Notes: a model not told the origin generated them from the letters alone. A stretch of 6,152 nt of DNA from Actinomycetota bacterium (GCA_003452655.1 DMNR01000409.1:1-6152); one strand, 5' to 3'; counted from the stretch's first letter, positions 1 through 6,152 are shown. Program-made: numbers and translations.

Positions 1-680
1 GCAAGAACCCCCGACATGCCCCACGGCCCGGGGGAAATCATCCCTGAAAGAAGAAGCCCGCGCCGGCGCGGGGCTGAGTACAGCACCCCCCCCGCCGCTG
101 ACGCCAGGACGCACTGGCCGAGCACCGGGCCAAGCGGCGACCCATTGGCGAGGTTGGTTGCGTGGAAGAACCCGAACCATAGAGACGACCACAGCATCAC
201 CCAGAATTCCGCACGCATCTTCGTTCGCAGTGATCGAAGGATGATGCCGCGAAAGAGCGTCTCCTCGGCGAACCCCACCAGGACACCGGTCGCAATGATC
301 GCAGCGATCAGACCACCGGAAGGTCCGCCCCAGTTGACTCCAGTCAGATGCACAACGATGCCGACAGCAAAAAGCACGACACCCACCGTGAGGATCCCGT
401 ACATCGGAAGCCTTGCGGAGTCCTTGAAGACGAAGTCCCAGCGCGCCCACAACAGGAAGATGATGAGCACAAGCGATCCGCCGATGAGGGGCACGACCGC
501 AGTCCGGAACGCATTCTCGCCCGAAGCGAACCAGTCGCCGTAGGCAATGCCAGAAGACGACGAGAGTCCGATGAAGACAAGCACGTAGGCAATGAAGACC
601 CCCAGCGCAACCGGCACTGACGGTGCGATCCGCGCATTGCTTGTGCGCTCATTGGCAGCGGTGGCCGTGTCAATGCTCAA
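1..680 (-). CDS. CPBP (CAAX/Rce1-type) intramembrane metalloprotease, C-terminus cut by window edge
   Basis: This is a membrane protein of the CPBP/ABI family, intramembrane glutamic-type or metal-dependent proteases related to Rce1. I read 226 residues with no stop before the window ends. Hydrophobic stretches lie near residues 23-40, 61-77, 94-112 and 123-137. Motif 1 is EE at 139-140 with Arg144 (EETLFR). Motif 2 is Phe169 to His173 (FGFFH), followed by Asn176. Motif 3 should be a His-x-x-Trp-Asp type segment near 216-221, but reads SPGPWG, so the usual His and Asp are absent. The start is TTG at 680, chosen because AAGGGG lies 6 bases upstream and no in-frame ATG occurs before residue 93. 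Substrates are unknown; family members process prenylated proteins, bacteriocin-related peptides or membrane regulators. The fold call is firm; activity is uncertain. Confidence 0.85.
   Translation of the reverse strand, partial: MSIDTATAANERTSNARIAPSVPVALGVFIAYVLVFIGLSSSSGIAYGDWFASGENAFRTAVVPLIGGSLVLIIFLLWARWDFVFKDSARLPMYGILTVGVVLFAVGIVVHLTGVNWGGPSGGLIAAIIATGVLVGFAEETLFRGIILRSLRTKMRAEFWVMLWSSLWFGFFHATNLANGSPLGPVLGQCVLASAAGGVLYSAPRRRGLLLSGMISPGPWGMSGVL
57..72 (-). repeat. Perfect 16-base palindrome followed by pyrimidine run, inside the CPBP reading frame
   Basis: CCCGCGCCGGCGCGGG is a perfect palindrome. Read on the minus strand it is followed at once by CTTCTTCTTT, which gives the look of an intrinsic terminator (6-bp GC stem, 4-base loop, U-rich tail). 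The CPBP frame runs straight through it as APRRRGLLLSG, and that segment matches the usual Arg-rich turn before the last helix of this family. No reading frame stops between the conserved motifs and the palindrome. I therefore treat it as coding DNA with hairpin potential rather than a proven terminator. Confidence 0.45.
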
Positions 681-686
681 GAGAAT

Positions 687-692
687 CCCCTT
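687..692 (-). promoter_or_regulatory. Ribosome binding site deciding the TTG start of the CPBP gene
   Basis: On the minus strand AAGGGG precedes TTG (678-680) by 6 bases. The reading frame stays open further upstream without a good ATG, so this site is the main reason for placing the start at 680. Confidence 0.6.
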
Positions 693-823
693 AGACGAAG
701 CAACACTTGATGCTACAAGTAAATGCCCGGTCGGCCGGCTAGCCCATCTCGGAACGTGACGTGCGCCGCTTTCATCCACGCTTGCCGATTGCGAACCCTC
801 GCTCGGTTGCATGCCGCGATGGG

Positions 824-1000
824 TCAGGAGTCATGTCGGTGACCTCCCGTCACTCGAAACTTGCCGGATTCGAAGTGCACTGTCACGACGAGGCCCCCCC
901 CGCCGTGATCGATGTTGGTTGTTGCAGGCACGAGTGGGAACACGCACCGCGCACACGCTTCGGCCGAGGCAGTGTGTTCACCGGTATCCGTAGAACACAC
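824..1000 (-). CDS. Possible small Cys-containing protein, 58 residues, unknown function
   Basis: I do not recognise this protein. The start is GTG at 998-1000, supported by a textbook AGGAGG on the minus strand (1007-1012) with a 6-base spacer. The frame also stays open 14 codons further upstream, but no ribosome binding site is seen there. Residues include Cys2 and a Cys16-x-x-Cys19 pair; a further in-frame Cys pair lies partly upstream of the chosen start. A Gly4 run at 33-36 is encoded by an eight-G tract, and the end is His-rich (GGHRHDS). By my count 37 of 58 codons end in G or C, compatible with coding but not decisive. No signal peptide or membrane segment is evident. It may be real, or an ORF arising by chance after a good ribosome site. 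Confidence 0.35.
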   Translation of the reverse strand: MCSTDTGEHTASAEACARCVFPLVPATTNIDHGGGGLVVTVHFESGKFRVTGGHRHDS

Positions 1001-1006
1001 AGCGCA

Positions 1007-1012
1007 CCTCCT
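1007..1012 (-). promoter_or_regulatory. Perfect Shine-Dalgarno (AGGAGG) for the small ORF
   Basis: AGGAGG on the minus strand lies 6 bases before GTG at 998-1000, the strongest ribosome site in the window. It is the best evidence that the 58-codon frame is translated. Confidence 0.5.
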
Positions 1013-1021
1013 TGGACTGAC

Positions 1022-1039
1022 AAGTTGTTTGTTCAACTT
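1022..1039. repeat. Inverted repeat in the leader of the small ORF
   Basis: AAGTTG and CAACTT form a perfect 6-bp inverted repeat with a 6-base spacer. It sits 9 bases upstream of the AGGAGG site on the minus strand. It could be a leader hairpin or a small operator; the sequence alone does not decide. Confidence 0.35.
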
Positions 1040-1072
1040 CACGGTCGCAACGAGGTCTGACAGAAGCCCTGT

Positions 1073-1109
1073 AGCCGTGGGATTCGCGTCACCCGAATGG
1101 GTTCCGGCT
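1073..1109. repeat. Two-part stem-loop downstream of the nucleotidase gene
   Basis: An outer stem AGCCG/CGGCT (1073-1077 with 1105-1109) encloses an inner stem ATTCG/CGAAT (1082-1086 with 1094-1098), with a 7-base loop and a 4/6 internal loop. It begins about 20 bases past the nucleotidase stop. No U-tract follows on either strand, so it is not a standard intrinsic terminator; it could protect a transcript 3' end or be fortuitous. Confidence 0.3.
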
Positions 1110-1130
1110 TGGGGGGTGTCGGGCTATGGG

Positions 1131-1601
1131 CTAAGGAAGGGCTACTCCGAGTTCCTTGCGAACGGCCTTCCAGTCCGGGTACTTCTTCTTCCCGAAGCGA
1201 ATGAGCCGACCGTCGAATCTGTCGGCACCGTTCTTCTTGCGGTCATCGATGAGGATCGCGCCCGAATTCAGGTGTTTGTGGTGGCTGAGGATCAGACGCT
1301 TGTAGGCAGCGGTCTTGTCACCGTCACCAAAGTGAGTCTGGACCCACAACAACTTGTCCGACCACGACGTTGAGTTGTGCCAGGACGCTGTCGACAGGAT
1401 GTAGGCGTCGTACTTGTCGCTGTTCTGGATCGCATGGAACGACTCGACAGCTCCGGGCATCGGTTCCATGAGACTGAAGACGCGCGGGATCTCATCCTCG
1501 CGACCCTTGTACTTCTTGCGCATCTTCTTTCCGACCTTGTCTAGGCCGGACTGAAAGTCAACGAGGACCCCATCCATGTCGACATACACGATCTCTGTCA
1601 T
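1131..1601 (-). CDS. HAD-superfamily 5'(3')-deoxyribonucleotidase-like phosphatase (NT5C type)
   Basis: This 156-residue protein is a small cytosolic HAD phosphatase of the NT5C type, expected to remove the 5' or 3' phosphate from (deoxy)nucleoside monophosphates using Mg2+. Motif I is DMDG at 8-11, with Asp8 the predicted nucleophile and Asp10 the acid/base. Motif II is the Ser/Thr at 70-71 (ILSTA). Lys109 in SHHKHLNSG fits motif III, and Asp119-Asp120 in ILIDDRKKNG is motif IV. The tail with FGKKKYPDW is typical of the bacterial and phage branch. The full length is present. The start is ATG at 1601; AGG lies only 3 bases upstream, so the ribosome site is weak. Lysine makes up 18 of 156 residues, against about 2.5% in the neighbouring helicase-nuclease, which hints at transfer from a lower-GC source. 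It lies 122 bases after the helicase-nuclease stop, same strand. Confidence 0.85.
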   Translation of the reverse strand: MTEIVYVDMDGVLVDFQSGLDKVGKKMRKKYKGREDEIPRVFSLMEPMPGAVESFHAIQNSDKYDAYILSTASWHNSTSWSDKLLWVQTHFGDGDKTAAYKRLILSHHKHLNSGAILIDDRKKNGADRFDGRLIRFGKKKYPDWKAVRKELGVALP

Positions 1602-1617
1602 CTGCCTATGTTGGCAG
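1602..1617. repeat. Inverted repeat covering the nucleotidase ribosome-binding region
   Basis: CTGCC and GGCAG form a perfect 5-bp inverted repeat with a 6-base spacer, ending directly against the ATG at 1599-1601. On the transcript it could fold over the weak AGG ribosome site and limit translation, or serve as a small operator. Short enough to be chance. Confidence 0.3.
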
Positions 1618-1723
1618 GGGTGTGTGAAGGTGCCGGAGAGGGCGCTGGTCTCGGACGGTCAGCCATTGTCGAAGGTCCAACTCTCGATGGCGCCGACTGC
1701 AAATCCCGAAACGCGATGCGCGT

Positions 1724-4700
1724 TCAGTCCCCCGCGACGGCGGCTGCGAAACGGCTGGCCATCATCAACTGCTCCGGAGAGTTCACTGGTGGCAGCACGG
1801 CCTTGGGGTCCGAGACGACTATCGCCATCAAACGTGCACGCGACAGCGCCACATTGACGCGGTTCACTTCATAAAGGAAAGGCACATCGCCCGCGGTGAC
1901 GGCCAGGCGTCCCATGGAGTAGACGACGACGTGCGCCTGTTGCCCCTGGAACTTGTCGACGGTTCCTACCCTCACCCCGAGTTGACCGAGCTCGGCATCG
2001 AGCCTGTTCACATGGGCGTTGTGGGGTGCAACGACAAGGATGTCAGCACCGGTCAACGCTGAAGTTCCGTGTTCATCGGTGACTTGGACGTTCCCGATCA
2101 GCCCATCGACAAGCTCACGAACGGCAGTCACTTCAACTTCGGTACCGCCGTCAACCGGGAGCCACGAAACGCCAGGTTCGACTGTGACCGTCTGCCCGGC
2201 CACGGGCACATTGGCGCCGGTAATCATCCGAGCTGCCGCCTGCGGGGATGAGACTAGTTCGCCGTCATAGGCAAGATCCGCGACCACCCGACATACCGCC
2301 GGATGCATCCGATACGTAACGTCGAGGAACACACCAACATCCGTCGGCATGACCGCAGCACCACCCACAATGTGTTCGAGCAACGAAACTCGAACTGAAT
2401 CATCATGAGCGGCTTGAATCGGGGCTGCTAGCTGTTGCGGGTCCCCAAGCGCAACGACTCGACCCGCCACAGAACACACAGCGACTGCATCGGCAAGCGG
2501 AAGCTGGCCCGCCTCGTCAATAATCAATAGGTCGGCGACACCTGAAACATCAGCGCGAGACCATCCGAACTTGGTTGCCGCAACCACCACCGCGTGGCCC
2601 TCGTCGTGGGCTGCCTCAATCCACCCGGCGAGCTTTCCCCCACCACCTGCAATGGCTTCGATGCCCGCTGCGGCGTCAACTTGGTCAGCGCTACCCAAGT
2701 GGGCAACCTTCACTCGGACTCCACCGGCCGCGGCCCGCTTGACCACAGATGCCAGGAGGTTGTCCATCACCTTGTGACTATTCGCGGTCACGGCGACGAT
2801 TGCTTGGGAACCATCGCGCCCACCCGCTTCGAGTTGATCCATGACCAAGTCACAGCCGAGGTGCGTCTTGCCAGTTCCGGGCGGTCCTTGCACAGGCAAC
2901 AGGCCGGTGGTCAGTTGGCTCACGATGCGTCGTGCCCGGTATGGGGCCGACTCGCCCGTCACTGCCGCCATCGCTGCCGCATCCGCCGGAGGGCGGCGGT
3001 CAAGCGCGGCGAACGGCACGGCCGTCCAGGGTGCCGGATTTTCGGCGAGAGCCACTCGAGCAAGAGTCATCAAGCATTCCCAGACCGTGGGCGGGTCAAA
3101 GAAAGGGGCGAGCACCATCCGATCAAATTCGCCCGGATCCTTCATCCGAGTGAACGAGAAAGTCCCACTCTGCGGATCATGCGCAGTGAGTTTGATTGTG
3201 AGCGCCTCGCCGCCGTCTCCCAAAGAGACGGTCTTGACGTCTGAACCCTTCTTCACCTTCCACGCACCCGGGCGGCACCGGTACTCATACGTGCTGACTC
3301 GTTTGCCCGGCTGTGGCGGATGAATTTCGATCGGTCCCTCGATGTCGAGCAGGCAGGATTCGTGCTCCGTACCTGGGCGAATCGCCGTCAGCTCAGCGTC
3401 CGACGATCCGTTCAGGTCCTTGAAGATCGCCTCAACCAGGTCCGGAATAGAAGCCGCGTCCGCTGAGCCCTGGCCCAATGCCCACGCTTCAAGTCGTTTG
3501 GAATCAAGAAATGCCACCACCGATTCGCGGCGATGCCATTCGAGCATCTCTGCGAGCAGGCGTGCTCCTTGGGAAGTGAGGCCGGACGGAAGGTCAGCAC
3601 CCGTCAATCCCGTGCTTGCCCGGGCTTGCGCGGAGTCCGCCGCCGCGATCAAAAGGTCACGCAATTGCTCTGTCGATTCGATCCGCTCACGAACCTTGTC
3701 GGATTGCACGTACTCCTCTTCGTCGCCGTGCAGGAGTTCGATTTCGCGCCCCGTCGCGTCTGTGACAGTTGCGGTGTCGGGACCTATCGACGGTTCGCAG
3801 GTGATCCTCCACAACCACTGATGGACCGCATTCGTCGCCCGAACATCGTGGACGTTGTACTGGCGAATGCCTTCAAGGATCGCTGCACATTCGGATTCGT
3901 CATCCGACGCGATGAACGCCTCATAAGCCTTGATGCTGTCGTCTGCGCGTGCAACCGCAGCAGCATCCGCAGTTCGGTCGTAGCCTGCGAGCTTCTCGAC
4001 GATCTTCAACGATGTGCTGCCTTCGCGGGTGCGCAAGCCAACGTCGATTCGTCGATACAGATCGTCGAAGCGTTCGGCGATCAGACGTTCCACATCGGCG
4101 ACCAGATCTTCCCGCTCGGTCTCGTCGGGCCACGCGTGTGCGATGCGTCTCATCGACGTCACCTCGTAGGTGTTGTAGTGGTAAACCTTCCAATCCCCGC
4201 CTCGCCTCTCACGGTCACGCAAGACGTTGACGAACCACAAAAATGCCTCTCGTTCCTCGTCCGGCGAATGCGCCCAGCGGTGGTGGTACGTGCCGTCGAC
4301 ATCGCAATATGCCCAGAGGTAGTCGAGTGTGGGAATGGCGGCAAACGGGTCGCCCTCCAGATCGAAATACATGTCGCCGTGATGTGGCTTCGGTGTCCCG
4401 AATATCCCCGCCGTCGCCGACTGCGGGGAAATGATGAGCCAGTCGTTGCCACCTGCTTGGACTTGGGCCTGCTCGCGAAGCCAGTCGAATGTGTCGACAC
4501 CAATTGCGTCCGGGCACGCGTCGGCGGCGGCCGCTGCCAACTCCGCGATTGTGGTGATTCCGCTGGCCCGCAGGACCTCCCGCTGGCGACTGGAAAGCCG
4601 GTGAACGTTGCGAAGATCCTCGGCTCCCCATTCCTCGTCGCAGTAATCGAACCAGCGACATCCCGTACAACTTGCCTTTGGAATTGGAAGAGTCTCTGGC

Positions 4701-5344
4701 AGGTCTGTTTGGAATTGGAGGAATGACTTCTGCGCTTCGCGCAGGTAAGGAACAGCGTCGCGGTAGGGCCACTCGAACAGGTCACCCGTGCCGAGCCAGA
4801 TCACCAGACGAGGCGGTGGTGTCTGCTGAATCTGCTCAACCGTCGCGCCGTAGTGCGCCATTTGGATCAAAGCTGAAGCGCTTGGGTGCCGTGCGAGTTT
4901 CGTGTCACGAACCTCGTACGCGTAGTCGCCAAGCAAACTCGGGACGCCATCGACCCGAACGAGGAAGTCCGCATAGCCAAACCACGGACCATCAACCAAT
5001 GCGGCCTGAAAGACCACGTTCGCGCCCGCGCGCATCGCCTCCAGGGTCGCCGCGTTGGCTTTACTTAGGCCATTGCGATCGTCGAATTCGGGGCGCGGAA
5101 TCTCGACCACTTCAAGGCCAGACTCGATCATGCCTTGAAGCATCGCGAGTTCGTGTTCGTCACCGCGGATGGCGGCGGGAGCGCGGGCGGAGTCGTCGTT
5201 GGTCGAACTCGTGTGCGCTGCCTTCCAAGCCTTGAGTTCCTGATCAGTGCGCAGCAGCGCATCCAAGCGGCTGGCGTGCGCACACGACAACCACCGAGTG
5301 ATGTCGGTCGCCGAGTAGCGCATCGTTCCGTTGTCGTTGATCAA
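1724..5344 (-). CDS. TM0106-type RecB/Cas4-like nuclease + DEDD exonuclease + SF1 helicase
   Basis: This 1206-residue enzyme has three catalytic modules. Residues about 8-240 form a PD-(D/E)XK nuclease of the TM0106/Cas4 type: His64, Asp126, Asp147-Thr-Lys149, and Gln161-x3-Tyr165. Cys21, Cys226, Cys229 and Cys235 fit the 4Fe-4S cluster of Cas4, AddB and Dna2. Residues about 320-520 are a YprB-like RNase H fold: Asp328-x-Glu330, HYNTYE at 389-394, and Asp500 in YNVHDVRAT. Residues about 680-1206 are a UPF1/Dna2-like SF1 helicase: Walker A GPPGTGKT 820-827, DEAG 943-946, GDPQQL 967-972, YRMHP 1011-1015, VDKFQGQ 1129-1135, and motif VI at 1161-1171. All key residues are present, so it is probably active on DNA ends, flaps or RNA-DNA hybrids. 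The start is TTG at 5344, after AAAGGA with a 7-base spacer; ATG at 5323 and a longer frame from 5416 are less likely. Biological role is not established. Confidence 0.9.
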   Translation of the reverse strand: MINDNGTMRYSATDITRWLSCAHASRLDALLRTDQELKAWKAAHTSSTNDDSARAPAAIRGDEHELAMLQGMIESGLEVVEIPRPEFDDRNGLSKANAATLEAMRAGANVVFQAALVDGPWFGYADFLVRVDGVPSLLGDYAYEVRDTKLARHPSASALIQMAHYGATVEQIQQTPPPRLVIWLGTGDLFEWPYRDAVPYLREAQKSFLQFQTDLPETLPIPKASCTGCRWFDYCDEEWGAEDLRNVHRLSSRQREVLRASGITTIAELAAAAADACPDAIGVDTFDWLREQAQVQAGGNDWLIISPQSATAGIFGTPKPHHGDMYFDLEGDPFAAIPTLDYLWAYCDVDGTYHHRWAHSPDEEREAFLWFVNVLRDRERRGGDWKVYHYNTYEVTSMRRIAHAWPDETEREDLVADVERLIAERFDDLYRRIDVGLRTREGSTSLKIVEKLAGYDRTADAAAVARADDSIKAYEAFIASDDESECAAILEGIRQYNVHDVRATNAVHQWLWRITCEPSIGPDTATVTDATGREIELLHGDEEEYVQSDKVRERIESTEQLRDLLIAAADSAQARASTGLTGADLPSGLTSQGARLLAEMLEWHRRESVVAFLDSKRLEAWALGQGSADAASIPDLVEAIFKDLNGSSDAELTAIRPGTEHESCLLDIEGPIEIHPPQPGKRVSTYEYRCRPGAWKVKKGSDVKTVSLGDGGEALTIKLTAHDPQSGTFSFTRMKDPGEFDRMVLAPFFDPPTVWECLMTLARVALAENPAPWTAVPFAALDRRPPADAAAMAAVTGESAPYRARRIVSQLTTGLLPVQGPPGTGKTHLGCDLVMDQLEAGGRDGSQAIVAVTANSHKVMDNLLASVVKRAAAGGVRVKVAHLGSADQVDAAAGIEAIAGGGGKLAGWIEAAHDEGHAVVVAATKFGWSRADVSGVADLLIIDEAGQLPLADAVAVCSVAGRVVALGDPQQLAAPIQAAHDDSVRVSLLEHIVGGAAVMPTDVGVFLDVTYRMHPAVCRVVADLAYDGELVSSPQAAARMITGANVPVAGQTVTVEPGVSWLPVDGGTEVEVTAVRELVDGLIGNVQVTDEHGTSALTGADILVVAPHNAHVNRLDAELGQLGVRVGTVDKFQGQQAHVVVYSMGRLAVTAGDVPFLYEVNRVNVALSRARLMAIVVSDPKAVLPPVNSPEQLMMASRFAAAVAGD

Positions 5345-5351
5345 GTGCGCG

Positions 5352-5357
5352 TCCTTT
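5352..5357 (-). promoter_or_regulatory. Ribosome binding site deciding the TTG start of the nuclease-helicase
   Basis: AAAGGA on the minus strand lies 7 bases before TTG (5342-5344). The ATG at 5321-5323 has only a GGA three bases ahead, and the ATG at 5414-5416 has no clear site and would add 24 residues without family resemblance. The TTG start puts the N-terminus a few residues before RYSATD, where relatives commonly begin. Confidence 0.6.
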
Positions 5358-5461
5358 GGGTTAAGCGGCGAGGCTTGTGTTGATCTCCAAGGCTGCCAGG
5401 TGAGTCCGACTTTCAAAAATCGCGATCATCCCTGAAACACCCTGCTGCAACACTCCGGCGT

Positions 5462-6152
5462 TCACTCTCCGTCGGAAACGACCTCGCCGCCTTGAGTCCT
5501 GGACTTGAACCCGCGCGACTTGCGGCTGCGGTCCGAACTTAACCGGCGCGAGAGGTAATCCGGGCTCTCGGACCCAACCATCAACGCTGTATCGCCAAGC
5601 CATTCGATTTCGCCAAGGAGCTGAGCATCGAGCAACGACGTGTCTTCAGCGCTGAGAATTCCCTTCGCTGCGTTCAATCGTGAGCGAGCTGCTTCAACGT
5701 CGCCATCGCGCAGTGCCGCTTCAACTTCTCGCTTCGCGCTCTGGGTCTCAAGGAACAGCTTCTCCCGGGCAACTTCGGGCTTAGCGACGCGACCTTTCGC
5801 GACGTCTTGAGGGACCACGTTGACGGAAACCGGAAGGGTAACCGTGTGCTGCTCGAGAGTTGCGAGCTCGACGAAGGTCAGGGTCAGGGTCGCGACTTGT
5901 TCCAGACCAAGAGCCCCCATTGCAGGCACATCGATCGTCACCACGATGCGGCGCGTTTCGCCCGAATAGAAGTCACCAAGCTCGGCGAGCACACGATTCT
6001 CAACCGCCATCGTCGACAGATCGTTGAGCACCGTGATTCCACTGACGTCACCGGTTGGCTCAATCAAGAGGCTGGCTGCTTGGACCGTCTTCGACAAGAG
6101 ACCGTCGAGCTCGGCCGCGACAGCAGCGGCTGCATCGTCTGGGCCATAACCG
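5462..6152 (-). CDS. VWA-domain protein, C-terminal part only
   Basis: The frame enters from the window edge, reading GYGPDDAAAAVAAELDGLL, and gives 229 residues up to the TGA at 5462-5464. The first 20 or so residues look like the last helix of a von Willebrand factor A domain. About residues 28-100 are a beta-sandwich-like region with LGDFYSGETRRIVV and an alternating strand pattern ending in VNVVP. A charged helical segment follows (about 110-190), and the end is basic (SSDRSRKSRGFKSR). I recognise this layout from a family of actinobacterial VWA proteins often labelled Ca-activated chloride channel homologues; their function is not firmly known. The MIDAS motif would lie outside the window. 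The nuclease-helicase begins 117 bases downstream on the same strand, so co-transcription is possible but unproven. Confidence 0.8.
   Translation of the reverse strand, partial: GYGPDDAAAAVAAELDGLLSKTVQAASLLIEPTGDVSGITVLNDLSTMAVENRVLAELGDFYSGETRRIVVTIDVPAMGALGLEQVATLTLTFVELATLEQHTVTLPVSVNVVPQDVAKGRVAKPEVAREKLFLETQSAKREVEAALRDGDVEAARSRLNAAKGILSAEDTSLLDAQLLGEIEWLGDTALMVGSESPDYLSRRLSSDRSRKSRGFKSRTQGGEVVSDGE

Larger units (their letters stand above)
681..1130. other. Gene-poor stretch between the nucleotidase and CPBP genes
   Basis: This 450-base interval holds one plausible small minus-strand ORF (824-1000), an inverted repeat just upstream of it (1022-1039) and a two-part stem-loop (1073-1109). 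I found no tRNA cloverleaf, no credible -10/-35 pair and no insertion-sequence ends. Plus-strand reading frames here have no ribosome binding site and no recognisable protein. The part from 681 to 823 is the leader of the CPBP gene; I see nothing else in it. Confidence 0.6.

Noticed and set aside
912..1373. 153-residue plus-strand open frame overlapping the nucleotidase gene
   Set aside because: No ribosome site, no recognised family, and half of it is antisense to the NT5C gene, whose motifs are complete.
1662..1691. Imperfect inverted repeat (GCCAT with ATGGC, plus TCGA with TCGA) between the helicase-nuclease and nucleotidase genes, as a terminator
   Set aside because: The stem is interrupted and no U-tract follows on the minus strand, so I would not call a terminator; it may still be a weak structure.
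3533..4726. 397-residue plus-strand open frame opposite the nuclease-helicase
   Set aside because: It lies wholly antisense to a gene with clear catalytic motifs, has no recognisable domain and is rich in residues typical of shadow frames in high-GC DNA.
1724..5344. A CRISPR adaptation locus, suggested by the Cas4-like nuclease domain
   Set aside because: No repeat-spacer array and no cas1 or cas2 in the window; the iron-sulfur nuclease fold is shared with RecB, AddB and Dna2 families, and the fused SF1 helicase fits TM0106-type proteins.
37..5437. 13-base match ATCATCCCTGAAA at 37-49 and 5425-5437, as possible attachment sites or ends of an inserted segment
   Set aside because: A single 13-base match is within chance for 6 kb, neither flank extends it, and no integrase or tRNA is nearby.
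5417..5461. Terminator between the VWA and nuclease-helicase genes, suggested by ATCGCGAT before TTTTT
   Set aside because: The palindrome is 8 bases with no room for a loop, so no stable hairpin would form.

Overview
The window comes from a high-GC bacterium, most likely an actinomycete. The coding GC bias is strong, the start codons are mixed (TTG, GTG, ATG), and the VWA protein and the TM0106-type nuclease-helicase both resemble families I associate with Actinomycetota. No RNA gene, insertion sequence, phage gene or CRISPR array was found. Every supportable gene reads on the minus strand, so the order of transcription runs from position 6152 down to 1.

In that order: (1) the C-terminal 229 residues of a VWA-domain protein (5462-6152, N-terminus outside the window); (2) a 1206-residue enzyme (1724-5344) that joins a Cas4/RecB-like iron-sulfur nuclease, a YprB-like DEDD (RNase H fold) exonuclease and a UPF1/Dna2-like SF1 helicase; (3) a short HAD phosphatase of the NT5C 5'(3')-deoxyribonucleotidase type (1131-1601), which is unusually lysine-rich; (4) a 450-base gene-poor stretch (681-1130) holding one plausible small Cys-containing ORF (824-1000) with a perfect Shine-Dalgarno, plus two inverted repeats; (5) a CPBP/CAAX-type intramembrane protease (1-680, C-terminus outside the window) whose third conserved motif appears to have lost its histidine.

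The helicase-nuclease and the nucleotidase are separated by 122 bases on the same strand. They could act in sequence: one unwinds and degrades DNA, the other removes phosphate from the deoxynucleotides released. That link is inference from adjacency and chemistry. The large enzyme is the strongest candidate for an interesting system, because its family is widespread and, as far as I know, poorly characterised. The window shows no recognised defence partner that would prove an anti-phage role. The VWA and CPBP genes look like ordinary neighbours.
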